A stretch of 64,000 nt of DNA from Nostoc linckia FACHB-104. Its GTDB lineage: Bacteria > Cyanobacteriota > Cyanobacteriia > Cyanobacteriales > Nostocaceae. How positions within the stretch are numbered: the first letter of the stretch is position 1; each line of letters starts with the position of its first letter. The position numbers and the translations under genes are program-made. The stretch lies in contig NZ_JACJQJ010000044.1 of assembly GCF_014696615.1 (NCBI RefSeq), positions 1 to 64,000 of the forward strand. The letters run 5' to 3'. Of the stretch, positions 39,669 to 48,754 are shown piece after piece. The notes beneath the pieces were generated by a model that saw only the letters and a list, made by a program, of their open reading frames with translations, searched no databases and had not been told where the DNA came from.

Positions 39669-41120
39669 CAATACCTTAGCCAAAATCAGAGGGTGAAGAG
39701 AGAGGGCTGATGTAGTAGAGTTATTGTCTTCCCAAACGACAACTTAAAAGCCACAATCAACCGATGCCCGATATCTTATCACTCCTGCAATGCCTCCTGC
39801 CGCAGATAAACGCTACGACGATGCGTCAGTTGAACCAGATAATCATTGCAATGTTAGCAATGAGCGGGCGAGTCACCATGTTGGGAATTGCCCGTTGGAC
39901 AGGGGAAAGCGGTAGCTATCGGACAATGGGGAGATTTTTCTCGACAGTGATACCGTGGGCAACATTGTTTTGGCTGTTTTTCCGGAAACATTTGTGGCGA
40001 GAAAATGATGTGTACTTGCTTGCAGGAGATGAAGTTGTAGTCAGTAAATCGGGGAAGCAAACATACGGGGTAGATAGATTTTTTTCTAGCCTGGCCAGTA
40101 AACCAATTAATGGTTTATCTTTCTTCGTATTGTCATTAGTAAGCGTAGAAAGAAGAGAATCATTTCCGATTGGAATAGAACAGGTAATCAAAAGTGATAG
40201 CCAAATAAATCGCATCTCGCCAATCAAAAAAGTACAAGCTAAAGAAAAACGTGGAAGGGGACGACCAAAAGGCAGTAAAAATAAAAACAAAACCGAAGTG
40301 ATATTAACATCTGAACTATTACTAATTAAAAAGATGATTAACTCACTATTCGAGCTAGTAGCTAACTTTATCCCTTTGACGTACTTGGTAGTAGATGGTC
40401 ATTTTGGTAACAACAATGCTTTGCAGATGGCACGACAAATTAACTTGCATATAATTTCCAAGTTGCGCCATGATTCAGCATTATACGTCCCTTATGAAAA
40501 TCCTGACTCCAGTAAACGTTCTCGTCGTAAATACGGCGACAAGCTAGACTACCGTAATCTACCTGACAGATATTTATGTAAAAGTGTTATTGAGGATGAG
40601 ATTCAAACTGATATTTATCAAGCCACTCTCCTTCACAAAGAATTTGCCCAGGCTATCAATGTAGTGATTTTGGTAAAAATCAATCTTAAAACTCATGCTC
40701 GTAGTCATGTAATTTTATTTTCTAGCGACCTAGACTTGACATTTGAGAAAATCATCGATTATTACAAGCTACGTTTCCAAATCGAGTTTAATTTTCGGGA
40801 TGCTAAACAATTTTGGGGGTTGGAAGATTTTATGAATCTCAGTCAAACTGCTGTGACTAATGCTGCTAATCGCGCATTCTTTATGGTTAATTTATCCCAT
40901 CACCTTCTCGCTAATTTTCGTAAACATAATCCTGGTTCTGGCATTATTGATCTGAAAGCTTATTACCGTGGTTTTCGATATGTCCGTGAAATGTTAAAAA
41001 TACTTCCTCAAAAGCCTGAGCCTATTTTATTAGCGCAAATTGTTGCCAAGCTTACTTCCCTGGGACGTATTCATACCGTTTCCACAGGTATTGAACCCTC
41101 GTAAATTGGCTAAGGTATTG
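39669..41120. mobile_element. IS4-type insertion sequence, intact
   Basis: Inverted ends CAATACCTTAGCCAA at 39669 and TTGGCTAAGGTATTG ending at 41120. TTATTT is repeated directly at 39663-39668 and 41121-41126. One full transposase gene inside. The right target copy overlaps the stop codon of the 41121-41516 gene without changing it. Confidence 0.8.
39764..41104 (+). CDS. IS4/IS701-like DDE transposase
   Basis: 446 aa. Recognisable are RVTMLGIARWTGESGSYRT, LLAGDEVVVSKSGK (first Asp), VVDGHFGNNNAL (second Asp) and YYKLRFQIEFNFRDAKQFWG with the Y-R-E signature Glu of IS4-like enzymes. A Lys/Arg-rich linker (KRGRGRPKGSKNKNK) sits in the middle. No frameshift. Confidence 0.88.
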   Translation: MPDILSLLQCLLPQINATTMRQLNQIIIAMLAMSGRVTMLGIARWTGESGSYRTMGRFFSTVIPWATLFWLFFRKHLWRENDVYLLAGDEVVVSKSGKQTYGVDRFFSSLASKPINGLSFFVLSLVSVERRESFPIGIEQVIKSDSQINRISPIKKVQAKEKRGRGRPKGSKNKNKTEVILTSELLLIKKMINSLFELVANFIPLTYLVVDGHFGNNNALQMARQINLHIISKLRHDSALYVPYENPDSSKRSRRKYGDKLDYRNLPDRYLCKSVIEDEIQTDIYQATLLHKEFAQAINVVILVKINLKTHARSHVILFSSDLDLTFEKIIDYYKLRFQIEFNFRDAKQFWGLEDFMNLSQTAVTNAANRAFFMVNLSHHLLANFRKHNPGSGIIDLKAYYRGFRYVREMLKILPQKPEPILLAQIVAKLTSLGRIHTVSTGIEPS

Positions 41121-41516
41121 TTATTTACCATCTTCGCTGACACCTTCAAGAAAGGCGATCGCGCCTTTTGCCCAGACATTGTTTTCCGCAAAGTGTTCGC
41201 CAACTTTGATTGCTGCTTTTTTGCCGCCATTCCACAGGCGTTTGAGGTTGAGGAAGTTTTGCCACCGCTGGTGATCCTGAGCTTCGAGGAGTTTTGCCTC
41301 GACTTCAATAATTTGCGGAACGGTGGTTGGATCTGTCAAGGCGGGGTATTTTTGCTGAAGTTGCTCAATAAATTGCTCGTATTCGGTAAGCAAAATCTCA
41401 AAGGTTTGCTCAGAGGAACTGGTGTGCTGAGTAAATTCTATGGTGCTGCCTTCAGCCGCATAGTTCACGCCAATGGTTGCGTGTTGTTGATTGAAGATAG
41501 GTGATTTGTCGGTCAT
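41121..41516 (-). CDS. Small companion protein of STAND/NACHT genes
   Basis: 131 aa from the ATG at 41516, preceded by GGAGAG; the frame is open further upstream into the HEAT remnant. It has the pattern of small cyanobacterial proteins found next to or fused to NACHT/STAND genes: FNQQ-type Gly/Ser N-terminus, a coiled coil (EQFIEQLQQKYPALTDP), RWQNFLNLKRLWNGGKKAA and a final helix ending in AIAFLEGV. Its IS4-type neighbour stops exactly at its stop codon. Probably the last gene of a broken NACHT-HEAT locus. Confidence 0.5.
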   Translation of the reverse strand: MTDKSPIFNQQHATIGVNYAAEGSTIEFTQHTSSSEQTFEILLTEYEQFIEQLQQKYPALTDPTTVPQIIEVEAKLLEAQDHQRWQNFLNLKRLWNGGKKAAIKVGEHFAENNVWAKGAIAFLEGVSEDGK

Positions 41517-41882
41517 GATGGTTAATCTCTCCAGGGTTTGTATGGTTATAGCGTTTGGAGCGCGGTTCTGGCTGTTTGAGCGATCGGCGTTCTGTGCTAC
41601 TAAATGAGTCTGAAAAACTTCGTAGTTATAGAATTTGCAGTTTGACTGAATGACAAGAATAGTGCGATTGATTGCTGTACTAGAACGGGATGGTAGTAAA
41701 GTAACAAGGCAAGGAGCTACGATGTAAGCCTGTTTCTTTGCAATGCTGCTCAAAGCATCTGCTGAACGCTCACGCACGTAGTAGCTAGAATCCTCTATAA
41801 GTTTGAGTAGAGATGGAATAGCTGTTTTGGAACCAATTCTGCCTAACGCATCTGCTGTACGCCCACGCACATTTAAGCTAGC
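41517..41882 (-). pseudogene. HEAT-repeat gene, 3' fragment
   Basis: HEAT repeats NVRGRTADALGRIGSKTAIP and YYVRERSADALSSIAKKQA, then IQSNCKFYNYEVFQ, the usual end of cyanobacterial NACHT-HEAT proteins. The 5' continuation lies beyond the IS at 41883-43547 (fragment 43548-43919). Confidence 0.65.
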
Positions 41883-43547
41883 GTGGTAAAACTTACTAGA
41901 GAGAGCGGAAATCATGTAATCTTGACCTTGTAGCGAAATAATGGCGCAAAAACTTGGCAAGAAAAAGTTTAAAACCAGAGGCAACATCTTTTGAAGTACT
42001 TGATTGTATTCAAAAAAAATGCCCTTCGTGCGGTCAAGCAATGTGGAATGAATACAATAATCCTCGACATATAAGAACGTTAAATGGGGTAGTAGAACTA
42101 CAGCTAAAAATTCGGCAATGTCGGAATAAGTCATGTATGCGGTATAAAAAAGCATATCGACCAGAGCTTGAAGGGTCACTCGCTCTACCACAAAACGAAT
42201 TTGGTTTGGATGTGATTGCTTATATAGGAGCATTACGCTACCAGGAACATAGAAGTGTTACTCAAATACACGCTCACCTGGAATTAAAGGGTATATGTAT
42301 AAGTCAAAGAACGGTCACGCACTTAATTGACAGATATGACGAGTTACTTTCTTTATGGCTAAAAGACCATAAAAGGTTAAAAGCAATAGTGGCTAATCAA
42401 GGACGGGTGATATTAGCGATTGATGGGATGCAGCCAGAAATTGGACATGAAGTATTATGGGTAATTCGCGATTGCTTATCAGGAGAAATTTTACTTGCTA
42501 AAACCTTATTATCATCAAGGAATGAAGATTTAGTGGCGTTATTATTAGAAGTAACTAATACCTTAAATGTACCAATTGATGGAGTTGTTAGTGATGGGCA
42601 ACAATCAATTCGCAAAGCTGTTGGGTTAGCATTACCTAGTATTGCTCATGGTTTATGTCATTACCATTACCTGAAAGAAGCAATTAAACCCATATATGAG
42701 GCGGATCGACATGCAAAAAAGGAATTGAAAAAAAAAAGTTAGAGGATTACGAAACATTGAACGTAGTGTTACCAATGAAGATAAGAATTTGGTGACTATT
42801 ATTGAAGATTATTGCTCGGCAGTCCGTAGTTCTATAACCAATGATGGTCATCCACCGTTAGAGCCATCTGGATTAAAGTTACAAGAAAATTTGATTTTGA
42901 TAGAACAAAGCTTAGAAAGAATGGAAAAAAAAGTGCTTTACCACCACCTTTAGTCAACCTAAAACATCTTCTAGCTAAGGGATTATCTGCGACTGCATCT
43001 TTATTTTCACCTGTGAAAGTTGCATATGGGTGGGTTGATAAAGCTAGTGATATTCTCAATAATAAAATAGGTCTTGATGCTGCTGGAGTTAAACAAAGTT
43101 ATCAGCAACTGTTAACTCAAATGTCCCAACAAAAGCAGAAAGCTGGTAGCCTGAACACTGCAATCGATAACTTTATAAAAACCACCCATAGCTACTGGTC
43201 TGGACTTTTTCATTGTTACGAAATTGAAGATTTTCCCAGAACTAATAACGACCTAGAACACGCTTTTGGTATGCTACGTCATCATCAACGTCGTTGTACT
43301 GGTCGTAAAGTTGCTCCCTCATCTCTTGTTATTCGTGGCTCTGTTAAACTTGCCTGTGCCATTGCTACTAAACTTCATTCTTTTACCGCATCTGATTTAG
43401 CACAAGTTGATATTGTTACTTGGCTCGAATTACGCTCTCAATTGCAAAAACACCACAAAGCCAGAATTGAACAGTATCGATTTCGCCGTGACCCAAAGGC
43501 TTACTTAGCTAATCTAGAGAGTCGTCTTCTCTAGTGAGTTTTACCAC
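41883..43547. mobile_element. Insertion sequence splitting the HEAT gene
   Basis: 19-bp ends GTGGTAAAACTTACTAGAG at 41883 and its complement ending at 43547 (one mismatch). GCTAGC/ACTAGC flank the ends as an imperfect target duplication. Removing the element rejoins EDEALNAS with LNVRGRTADALG in one HEAT frame. Confidence 0.75.
41954..43534 (+). pseudogene. Zn-ribbon DDE-type transposase with two homopolymer frameshifts
   Basis: N-terminal Cys pairs (CPSCGQAM, CRNKSCMRY) suggest a zinc ribbon. ILAIDGMQPEIGHEVLW and GVVSDGQQSIRKAV carry two Asp positions; the C-terminal part has NDLEHAFGMLRHHQRR with a likely catalytic Glu. The family is not assigned. The gene is read in three pieces: one base too many in an A10 run (~42726-42735) and one too few in an A8 run (~42924-42931). 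The first and last pieces are in the same frame. Either programmed slippage, decay or sequencing error at A-runs. Confidence 0.7.
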
Positions 43548-43919
43548 ACTAGCATTTAAGGCTTCATCTTCCACAAGCTTGATTAAGCTAGGAAGAGCCA
43601 CATCAGAACCAATTCTGCCTAGTGCATCTACTGCATATCCACGCATCCAGTGGTCAGTATCTTCCACGAGCTTGAGTAAGCTAGGAAGAGCCACATCAGA
43701 ACCAATTCTGCCTAGCGCATTTACTGCCAAAAAACGCATTTTGGAGTTGGCATCTTCAGCAATCTTTAGTAAGTAAGGAATATCATTTTCAGAATTCAGC
43801 TCACTCAGTGGATTTTTTGAATACCCATATACACTGGTCAAGCTGCTATGTTCCATGAGTTTGAAAAAGTTGGGAACAGTAACCTTGAGATTATTCATAT
43901 CTAGATAATCTGCTGCCAC
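43548..43919 (-). pseudogene. HEAT-repeat gene, 5' fragment
   Basis: Repeated HEAT units (MRFLAVNALGRIGSDVALP; MRGYAVDALGRIGSDVALP) separated by ~31 residues. The 3' end is cut by the 41883-43547 element and the 5' end by the element starting at 43921, so the N-terminal (probably NACHT) part is lost. Confidence 0.65.
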
Positions 43920-43954
43920 CGGGTGAACGAAAAAAACTGTGGGAAGAGAAATTT

Positions 43955-43977
43955 GTTAGCGTATTTTGCACGCTAAC
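43955..43977. repeat. Palindrome GTTAGCG-N9-CGCTAAC, copy 1 (after passenger gene)
   Basis: Exact 7-bp arms with a 9-base spacer, 45 bases beyond the passenger stop and inside the left end of the ISKra4-like element. Confidence 0.8.
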
Positions 43978-44021
43978 TAAGCTCTGACTAATATAGATGT
44001 TAACTCTGATGAAGATATGAA

Positions 44022-44423
44022 TTATTTTTGAAATCTTGCTGCTTCTTCAACTAGGTCATTGAGTCCTAGCTCTAGTGTATGAAGCACCTGGTTTAACGCT
44101 TCAATTTTTGTGCGATTTTTCATCATCTCAACTGCCTTTAAGAAAGCTGGACTACCTGCTTTACCAATATATTGATGACAACTTTTACTACCATTTTTGG
44201 TAACAAAAATAGGTTCAGACGATTGCCACTTGTAATACCAATAAGCTCCGCCCTTACCTTTAGCGCGGTAACGAACAATCCAACAACTCTCTTCAGCTAC
44301 ATCACTCTTGCTAAGAGTAGAGATTTCTTGGTTGATTTCTTCTCTTTTGGCAATTAAAAGTTCTATTCTGTGTGCTAAATCTGAAAGACTCTGTTCTCTT
44401 GTTTTGACCACTATTAAATACAA
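44022..44423 (-). CDS. IS passenger protein (homolog of 60943-61344)
   Basis: 133 aa. A coiled-coil N-terminus (LAHRIELLIAKREEINQEIS), a beta-rich middle (CWIVRYRAKGKGGAYWYYKW; SSEPIFVTKNG), YIGKAGSPAFLKAVEMM, NRTKIEAL and a final amphipathic helix. The Tn5-like element's passenger aligns over nearly its full length, and the C-terminal domain of the 20984-21661 protein is also related. It lies downstream of the transposase, separated by a palindrome. Function unknown; DNA or RNA binding to the palindromes is a reasonable hypothesis. Confidence 0.7.
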   Translation of the reverse strand: MYLIVVKTREQSLSDLAHRIELLIAKREEINQEISTLSKSDVAEESCWIVRYRAKGKGGAYWYYKWQSSEPIFVTKNGSKSCHQYIGKAGSPAFLKAVEMMKNRTKIEALNQVLHTLELGLNDLVEEAARFQK

Positions 44424-44438
44424 GCTTAAAAGTCCAAG

Positions 44439-44461
44439 GTTAGCGTAAATCTTACGCTAAC
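44439..44461. repeat. Palindrome GTTAGCG-N9-CGCTAAC, copy 2 (between genes)
   Basis: Arms extend to 10 bp (GTTAGCGTAA/TTACGCTAAC) around ATC. It overlaps the transposase stop codon and lies just upstream of the passenger start. Confidence 0.8.
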
Positions 44462-45744
44462 TTACTTTGATTGTAAGATAAGGATGACCAAAAATTTGAC
44501 CATCGCGTTGAATTACTTAAATATGCTGCCCTGAGAGCCATAACTCCTTCTGCACCAAAAAAAGACCAGTGCATACCAGCCTGTTTTAATCTTTGAGTAA
44601 CCACACGCCGATTGGAACTTTCAACAACTCCTGAACCAATCATTAAACCTGCTTTTAAATAAGACCGATAATCAATTCGACTTTGATTATTAGTTAAATA
44701 ACGCTCTAAATCGGTAATTGCCTTAGTTAAATCTTTCTTCTTTTTGGGGAATTGATGACAATTTTCAATTACTGTAGTCCATTGTGATTTTTTCAAGATT
44801 TGTTGTTGAGTTTTCACCCAATCTTTTTGAGAATCTTCTTTATTTGGATACGCTGCTTTCGCTACTGCCCACACATATTCTGATAGATGAAAAAAGTCGA
44901 GAATTTCCACTGCGCCTGGAAATTGTTCTGATGCCATCGACCAAATCCAATGTGCGCCATCACCAATGAATACAGTTTTTGTAGGTTTTTGACCTGCTAC
45001 TTGATTATATAAATGGGATACTCTATCCCTAAATTCCCTGCGTGATTTTAAAGTAGCTACATATTCCCTTTGCCGTATCATACCTCTTTTTTTACCAACT
45101 TTCTGATGGTCTTTATTCCAAAAAATTACACCAACTTTTGCTTCTTTATATCCTTGTTTTTGATTCAAGGGAGTCATGACTCCATCAACTCCCACATATA
45201 ATAAATCTACTGGCTCTGACTCGGAATTATCTCCTGACAACTGTGAACTTAAATCAATATCACATTCAACTTGAAATTCTTGGCTTTGTAGTTGATTTCC
45301 TACCTTTTCTACTTGATTAGCTAAGGTTTTTTGTGTCAAATTTAGCGTTGTCCATTTTTGAAACAACGAGTGAGAATTCGGAAATTCACTACTGACTCCC
45401 AAGGCGCAGGCTAATTCTAATACCATTGGTAGCCATTTATCTTTTGGTAGCCCTAATTCTTCATCAACTTTGACCTTAATACCATCTTCTGTGACATAAG
45501 CTCTACGTACAAGAACCATTTCACCTAATGGGGTGTAATATCTTTTCTCTCGTTTAGTTCTCGGATGGTCATATTCGGCTTCTTTTTCTTCAATTAAGCC
45601 TTGAAATAAGCTTTGTTGCACCTCGTTCCCTAATTTTAGCCACATACCATAGAATTCGCTCACAAATCCTTCTAAATGGTGACACTCCGGTAAGTTGAAG
45701 AGTGTGTCACTGATGTGAGACAGAATTGATTGGAGGTTGTTCAT
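44452..45744 (-). CDS. ISKra4-like transposase
   Basis: 430 aa. The DDE pattern reads LLYVGVDGVMTPLNQK (first Asp), KTVFIGDGAHWIWSMA (second Asp) and IGSGVVESSNRRVVTQRLKQ with the Glu; ILDFFHLSEYVWAVAKA and GMHW complete the ISKra4-type signature. It is intact. Palindromes stand 33 bases before its start and across its stop. Confidence 0.85.
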   Translation of the reverse strand: MNNLQSILSHISDTLFNLPECHHLEGFVSEFYGMWLKLGNEVQQSLFQGLIEEKEAEYDHPRTKREKRYYTPLGEMVLVRRAYVTEDGIKVKVDEELGLPKDKWLPMVLELACALGVSSEFPNSHSLFQKWTTLNLTQKTLANQVEKVGNQLQSQEFQVECDIDLSSQLSGDNSESEPVDLLYVGVDGVMTPLNQKQGYKEAKVGVIFWNKDHQKVGKKRGMIRQREYVATLKSRREFRDRVSHLYNQVAGQKPTKTVFIGDGAHWIWSMASEQFPGAVEILDFFHLSEYVWAVAKAAYPNKEDSQKDWVKTQQQILKKSQWTTVIENCHQFPKKKKDLTKAITDLERYLTNNQSRIDYRSYLKAGLMIGSGVVESSNRRVVTQRLKQAGMHWSFFGAEGVMALRAAYLSNSTRWSNFWSSLSYNQSKLA

Positions 45745-45776
45745 GGGTCGTTTGGTGGCATGGCATCAAGAGTTAT

Positions 45777-45799
45777 GTTAGCGTATTTTCTCCGCTAAC
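45777..45799. repeat. Palindrome GTTAGCG-N9-CGCTAAC, copy 3 (before transposase)
   Basis: Exact 7-bp arms, 9-base spacer, between the element end and the transposase start. Confidence 0.8.
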
Positions 45800-45828
45800 T
45801 ACTCTCCCACACCTTTTTTCGTTCACCC

Positions 45829-46313
45829 TTGCTTCGGTAGTGGACGAAACCATTGCTGTCAAATATCTCTTGTTGCCATAGAAGCTGCTGTAGGGAGCAG
45901 CAATTGCTAGGTGAAACAAAAGGCTTTCCTTGGCGAATAACACTACCATTGCGGATGACATCGCGGCGGCGCTGCTGTCTTACTATGCTATATCGAATAT
46001 TGGGATGTTGTTTAAAGTACTGCCGCATTGAGGCAACAAATTCAGGAGCTATGCTGTTGTCATCGTCCAGGTATGAAACAATGTCACCACCAGCTGCATC
46101 TAGTCCCAAGTTACGGGCGTAGCACAAGCCAAAGCCACTGTAAGGGTCAGGGTGTTCCATTTCAATGTAGATGATAGGGAAATCAGCTTTTGCCCTAATG
46201 CTGGTGATAATATCTCTAGTATCAGGATTAGCGCCATCATTGATGACGAGCCATTCAAAATTGTGGTCAGTTTGACTTTGAATGCTTGGCAGTGCAGTAG
46301 ATGCAAGCTGCAT
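45829..46313 (-). pseudogene. Family 2 glycosyltransferase, truncated at both ends
   Basis: SIQSQTDHNFEWLVINDGA, CYARNLGLDAAGGDIVSYLDD with the D-x-D-like DDD, and FDSNGFVHYR are GT-A family 2 features. The usual N-terminal strand before SIQSQT is missing, and the sequence there runs into a heptamer repeat. The C-terminus is replaced by the ISKra4-like end after HYRSK. Confidence 0.75.
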
Positions 46314-46317
46314 AGGT

Positions 46318-46345
46318 CTATTGTCTATTGTCTATTGTCTATTGT
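46318..46345. repeat. Heptamer tandem repeat (STRR type)
   Basis: CTATTGT repeated about 3.5 times directly upstream of the glycosyltransferase remnant. Short tandem heptamers of this type are a hallmark of heterocystous cyanobacteria. Confidence 0.75.
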
Positions 46346-46451
46346 ATGTTGCAGTGATGATTGATAATTTCAAAGCTCCATACCTCTATCATTTTTTTCT
46401 TTAGCGAAGGTATAGCTCAAGTAATACTTTTAATAATATCTAAAAACCACT

Positions 46452-46865
46452 ATGGCAACTTTAAATCAACAACAGCAGGCTGAATTAATTATCCAACAAG
46501 CTTGCACGGAAAATTTTACTGAGAGCGAGAAAGCTATTTACGATGACTTTATTCTGGAAGCGGGGGTAAAAAACCCAGCTAAGATGACTGAGGCTACTGC
46601 TGATGCTTTGATTAGATACCTTAATGGCTGCGAAGCATCTAACGAGTTTGTTGCTAATGTAGTAAATCGCCTCGCGCAAGTTGCCCCTGCTCACATCATG
46701 ACCAGGATTCTTCTCAGCGATAATGACGGTGATGGTGTGCCTTTATATGAGGAATTAAAACTTGGAACAAAGGTTACGGAATTTGATACCTCTTTTGAAA
46801 TAGCGGCTGCAAGACAAAGGCAATATCAATTTTCTCCAACTCAGAATTGCGATATGGAGTTGTAA
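46452..46865 (+). CDS. Small EF-hand-like protein
   Basis: 137 aa, starting with a Gln-rich helix and containing LSDNDGDGVPLYEEL, which fits the D-x-D-x-D-G-x6-E calcium loop of EF-hand or dockerin-like motifs. Otherwise helical, without signal peptide or known family. Stand-alone gene after AT-rich sequence. Confidence 0.55.
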   Translation: MATLNQQQQAELIIQQACTENFTESEKAIYDDFILEAGVKNPAKMTEATADALIRYLNGCEASNEFVANVVNRLAQVAPAHIMTRILLSDNDGDGVPLYEELKLGTKVTEFDTSFEIAAARQRQYQFSPTQNCDMEL

Positions 46866-47465
46866 GTATAACTTGAACATTATTAGGAATTTTTATTGAA
46901 AATATAGATAATACATTTTGAAGTGCGGAATGTGGGTTCAACTCTACATTCTGACCCCGACTGCGATCGCATGATTGCACTGCGCTCCTCGCAAAAACAC
47001 CGTTTTGGCGATCGCCCCACCAGAGCTTTGAGTGATAATATCCCAACAACTCGTGTTGAAGAAAAAGAAACCTCTATGGTTACGCTTAGTTTTTAAACTA
47101 AACTGTTTAGTTTGGATTTGGTGACAGCTTCGCCATCTCTATCCCCAACCTGATAAAAGCGGAGCAGTACCGTACTGCGATCGCATTGACTGCTTAGAGG
47201 AATTGCCACTAATTTCGGTAAATTCTCTAGTAATTTGGCAATGGCTGAGAAAAAAGTTTAGAGCTTGCGTAAAAAATTCCTCCTCACACCGTAATCCTAC
47301 TAGAAGGCAATTTTCAGGGGTTCAACATGAACGTATCTAAGCAGTGGGGACTAAAGGCGATCGCACTATCGAGATTAGCATGTTTAAGTATTTTTACAGA
47401 GAAAAATCATCATGATATTGTGATTTCAGTCGCAATTATCTGAAAATCTCACTTTTTGACTTCCA
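46866..47465. other. 600-bp gap without a recognised gene
   Basis: Contains at least three HIP1 sites (near 46963, 47009 and 47178) and an AT-rich dyad TTTAAACTAAACTGTTTAGT near 47092. The last 100 bases probably hold the promoter of the protease gene. Confidence 0.4.
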
Positions 47466-47495
47466 ATGGGGAATTTACGAACTAAATCTAAAGCG

Positions 47496-48680
47496 ATGAT
47501 GAACAAGCGATTCTCGAAATTAGGAATTTTAACACTATATACCGTTTTTGCTCTAACGGGTATAAATACCGTCGAGCAAGTACTATCGCTGAACGGAGGG
47601 GAAGCAGGTTACTCTAACCGTGTTTTCGCTCAAACTGCTGAAGAACAACTTAACCGGAGAGTATACCAAAAAGCTAGCCCAGCAGTGGTGACAGTAAAAA
47701 CAGAAATGGGTCATGGAAGCGGTTTTGTTATTAGTCAGGATGGGTTGATTCTTACTAATGCTCATGTAATCAAACCACCACCACGACTACAACCAAAAAA
47801 TGAAGAAGAGGCAGAATATGCCAGAACCTATAACCCTACTGAATTTCCTCAAGTAGTGACAGTGGTTTTCGCTGATGGGAGAAAATTTAGTGCAGATGTG
47901 ATGGGTTTTGGTAAGGGTGGTTTAGATTTAGCAATCCTGAAAATTCATGGACAAAAAAACTTGCGTACCCTTGCTTTAGCTGCTCCTGGTAGCACAAAAG
48001 TGGGCGATCGCGTTTTTGCTCTTGGTACTCCTCTGGATGCAAAATTTGAGGGTACATTTACCCAAGGTAATATTACCCGCATTAACCCTAGTGATGGAGA
48101 AATTCAACACAATGCTGTGATTATGGGGGGTAATTCCGGTGGTCCCCTGCTCAACTCCCAAGGTCAAGTCATTGGTGTGAATACATCGGGGATTGGGGAG
48201 TTAAATACTGGGATGAATTTTTCTATTCCTGTCTCCCAGGTACAGTCTTTTATCGTTGCAGCGAGAAAAAAAGATGTTTCTCCAGTTTCTACCCTATTTA
48301 CACGAACTCAAGAACCATCGATTCGGACAATTACACTCAATGGTCAAGTAATTAATGGCAGTTTGAGTAAGGGCGATCGCACTCTCGAAGATCGCAGTTT
48401 TGCTGATTTTTACCAATTTCAAGGTAAGAAAGGTCAGCAGGTCGTGATTGAAATGACGAGTCAGAAGATTAACCCAGTTCTAAGTTTATTTCAAGTTATT
48501 GAGTCTACTGAAGGTCAGCAACTTGTGAAAATAGCAGAAAACGATGACAGAGGACCAGGTGATTTTAATGCTCAAATTACAACGGCTTTACCAGCAGATG
48601 GAGTTTTTATCATCATAGCTAATTCCCTCGACAGGGGTGAAACTGGAGATTATAGCTTACGGGCAAATGCTCAACCTTAA
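47496..48680 (+). CDS. Secreted trypsin-like (HtrA-type) serine protease with PPC-like C-terminus
   Basis: 394 aa from the ATG at 47496; an ATG at 47466 adds ten residues. The signal peptide (KRFSKLGILTLYTVFALTG) ends around VFAQT. The catalytic triad, numbered from 47466, is H100 (LTNAHV), D154 (GLDLAIL) and S224 (GGNSGGP), the order of S1C/HtrA proteases. There is no PDZ domain; instead the C-terminal ~110 residues (RSFADFYQFQGKKGQQVVIE; DGVFIIIANSLDRGETGDYS) resemble bacterial pre-peptidase (PPC) beta-sandwiches. It is the first of a same-strand trio with the COP23 and protease/TPR genes. Confidence 0.85.
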   Translation: MMNKRFSKLGILTLYTVFALTGINTVEQVLSLNGGEAGYSNRVFAQTAEEQLNRRVYQKASPAVVTVKTEMGHGSGFVISQDGLILTNAHVIKPPPRLQPKNEEEAEYARTYNPTEFPQVVTVVFADGRKFSADVMGFGKGGLDLAILKIHGQKNLRTLALAAPGSTKVGDRVFALGTPLDAKFEGTFTQGNITRINPSDGEIQHNAVIMGGNSGGPLLNSQGQVIGVNTSGIGELNTGMNFSIPVSQVQSFIVAARKKDVSPVSTLFTRTQEPSIRTITLNGQVINGSLSKGDRTLEDRSFADFYQFQGKKGQQVVIEMTSQKINPVLSLFQVIESTEGQQLVKIAENDDRGPGDFNAQITTALPADGVFIIIANSLDRGETGDYSLRANAQP

Positions 48681-48754
48681 ATGACTAATTTAGGTCATTA
48701 TTATCGGTTTTTTTTATTACATCATCAATCTTAATTTCTTGAAGGATTAAAACT

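Larger units (their letters stand above)
43921..45828. mobile_element. ISKra4-like element with passenger gene and three palindromes
   Basis: Ends share GGGTGAACGAAAAAA at 43921 and its complement ending at 45828, continuing as TGTGGGA. It carries a transposase (44452-45744) and a 133-aa passenger gene (44022-44423). GTTAGCG-N9-CGCTAAC occurs three times: before the transposase, between the genes and after the passenger. The two flanks belong to different genes (HEAT and glycosyltransferase) and show no target duplication, so a deletion or rearrangement followed insertion. Confidence 0.8.

Noticed and set aside
41883-42233. N-terminal extension of the HEAT fragment on the minus strand
   Set aside because: It runs into the 41883-43547 element and is antisense to its transposase; only the part up to 41882 is HEAT sequence.
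43921-45828. A target duplication for the ISKra4-like element
   Set aside because: The bases outside the two ends (GCTGCCACC and TTGCTTCGG) do not match.
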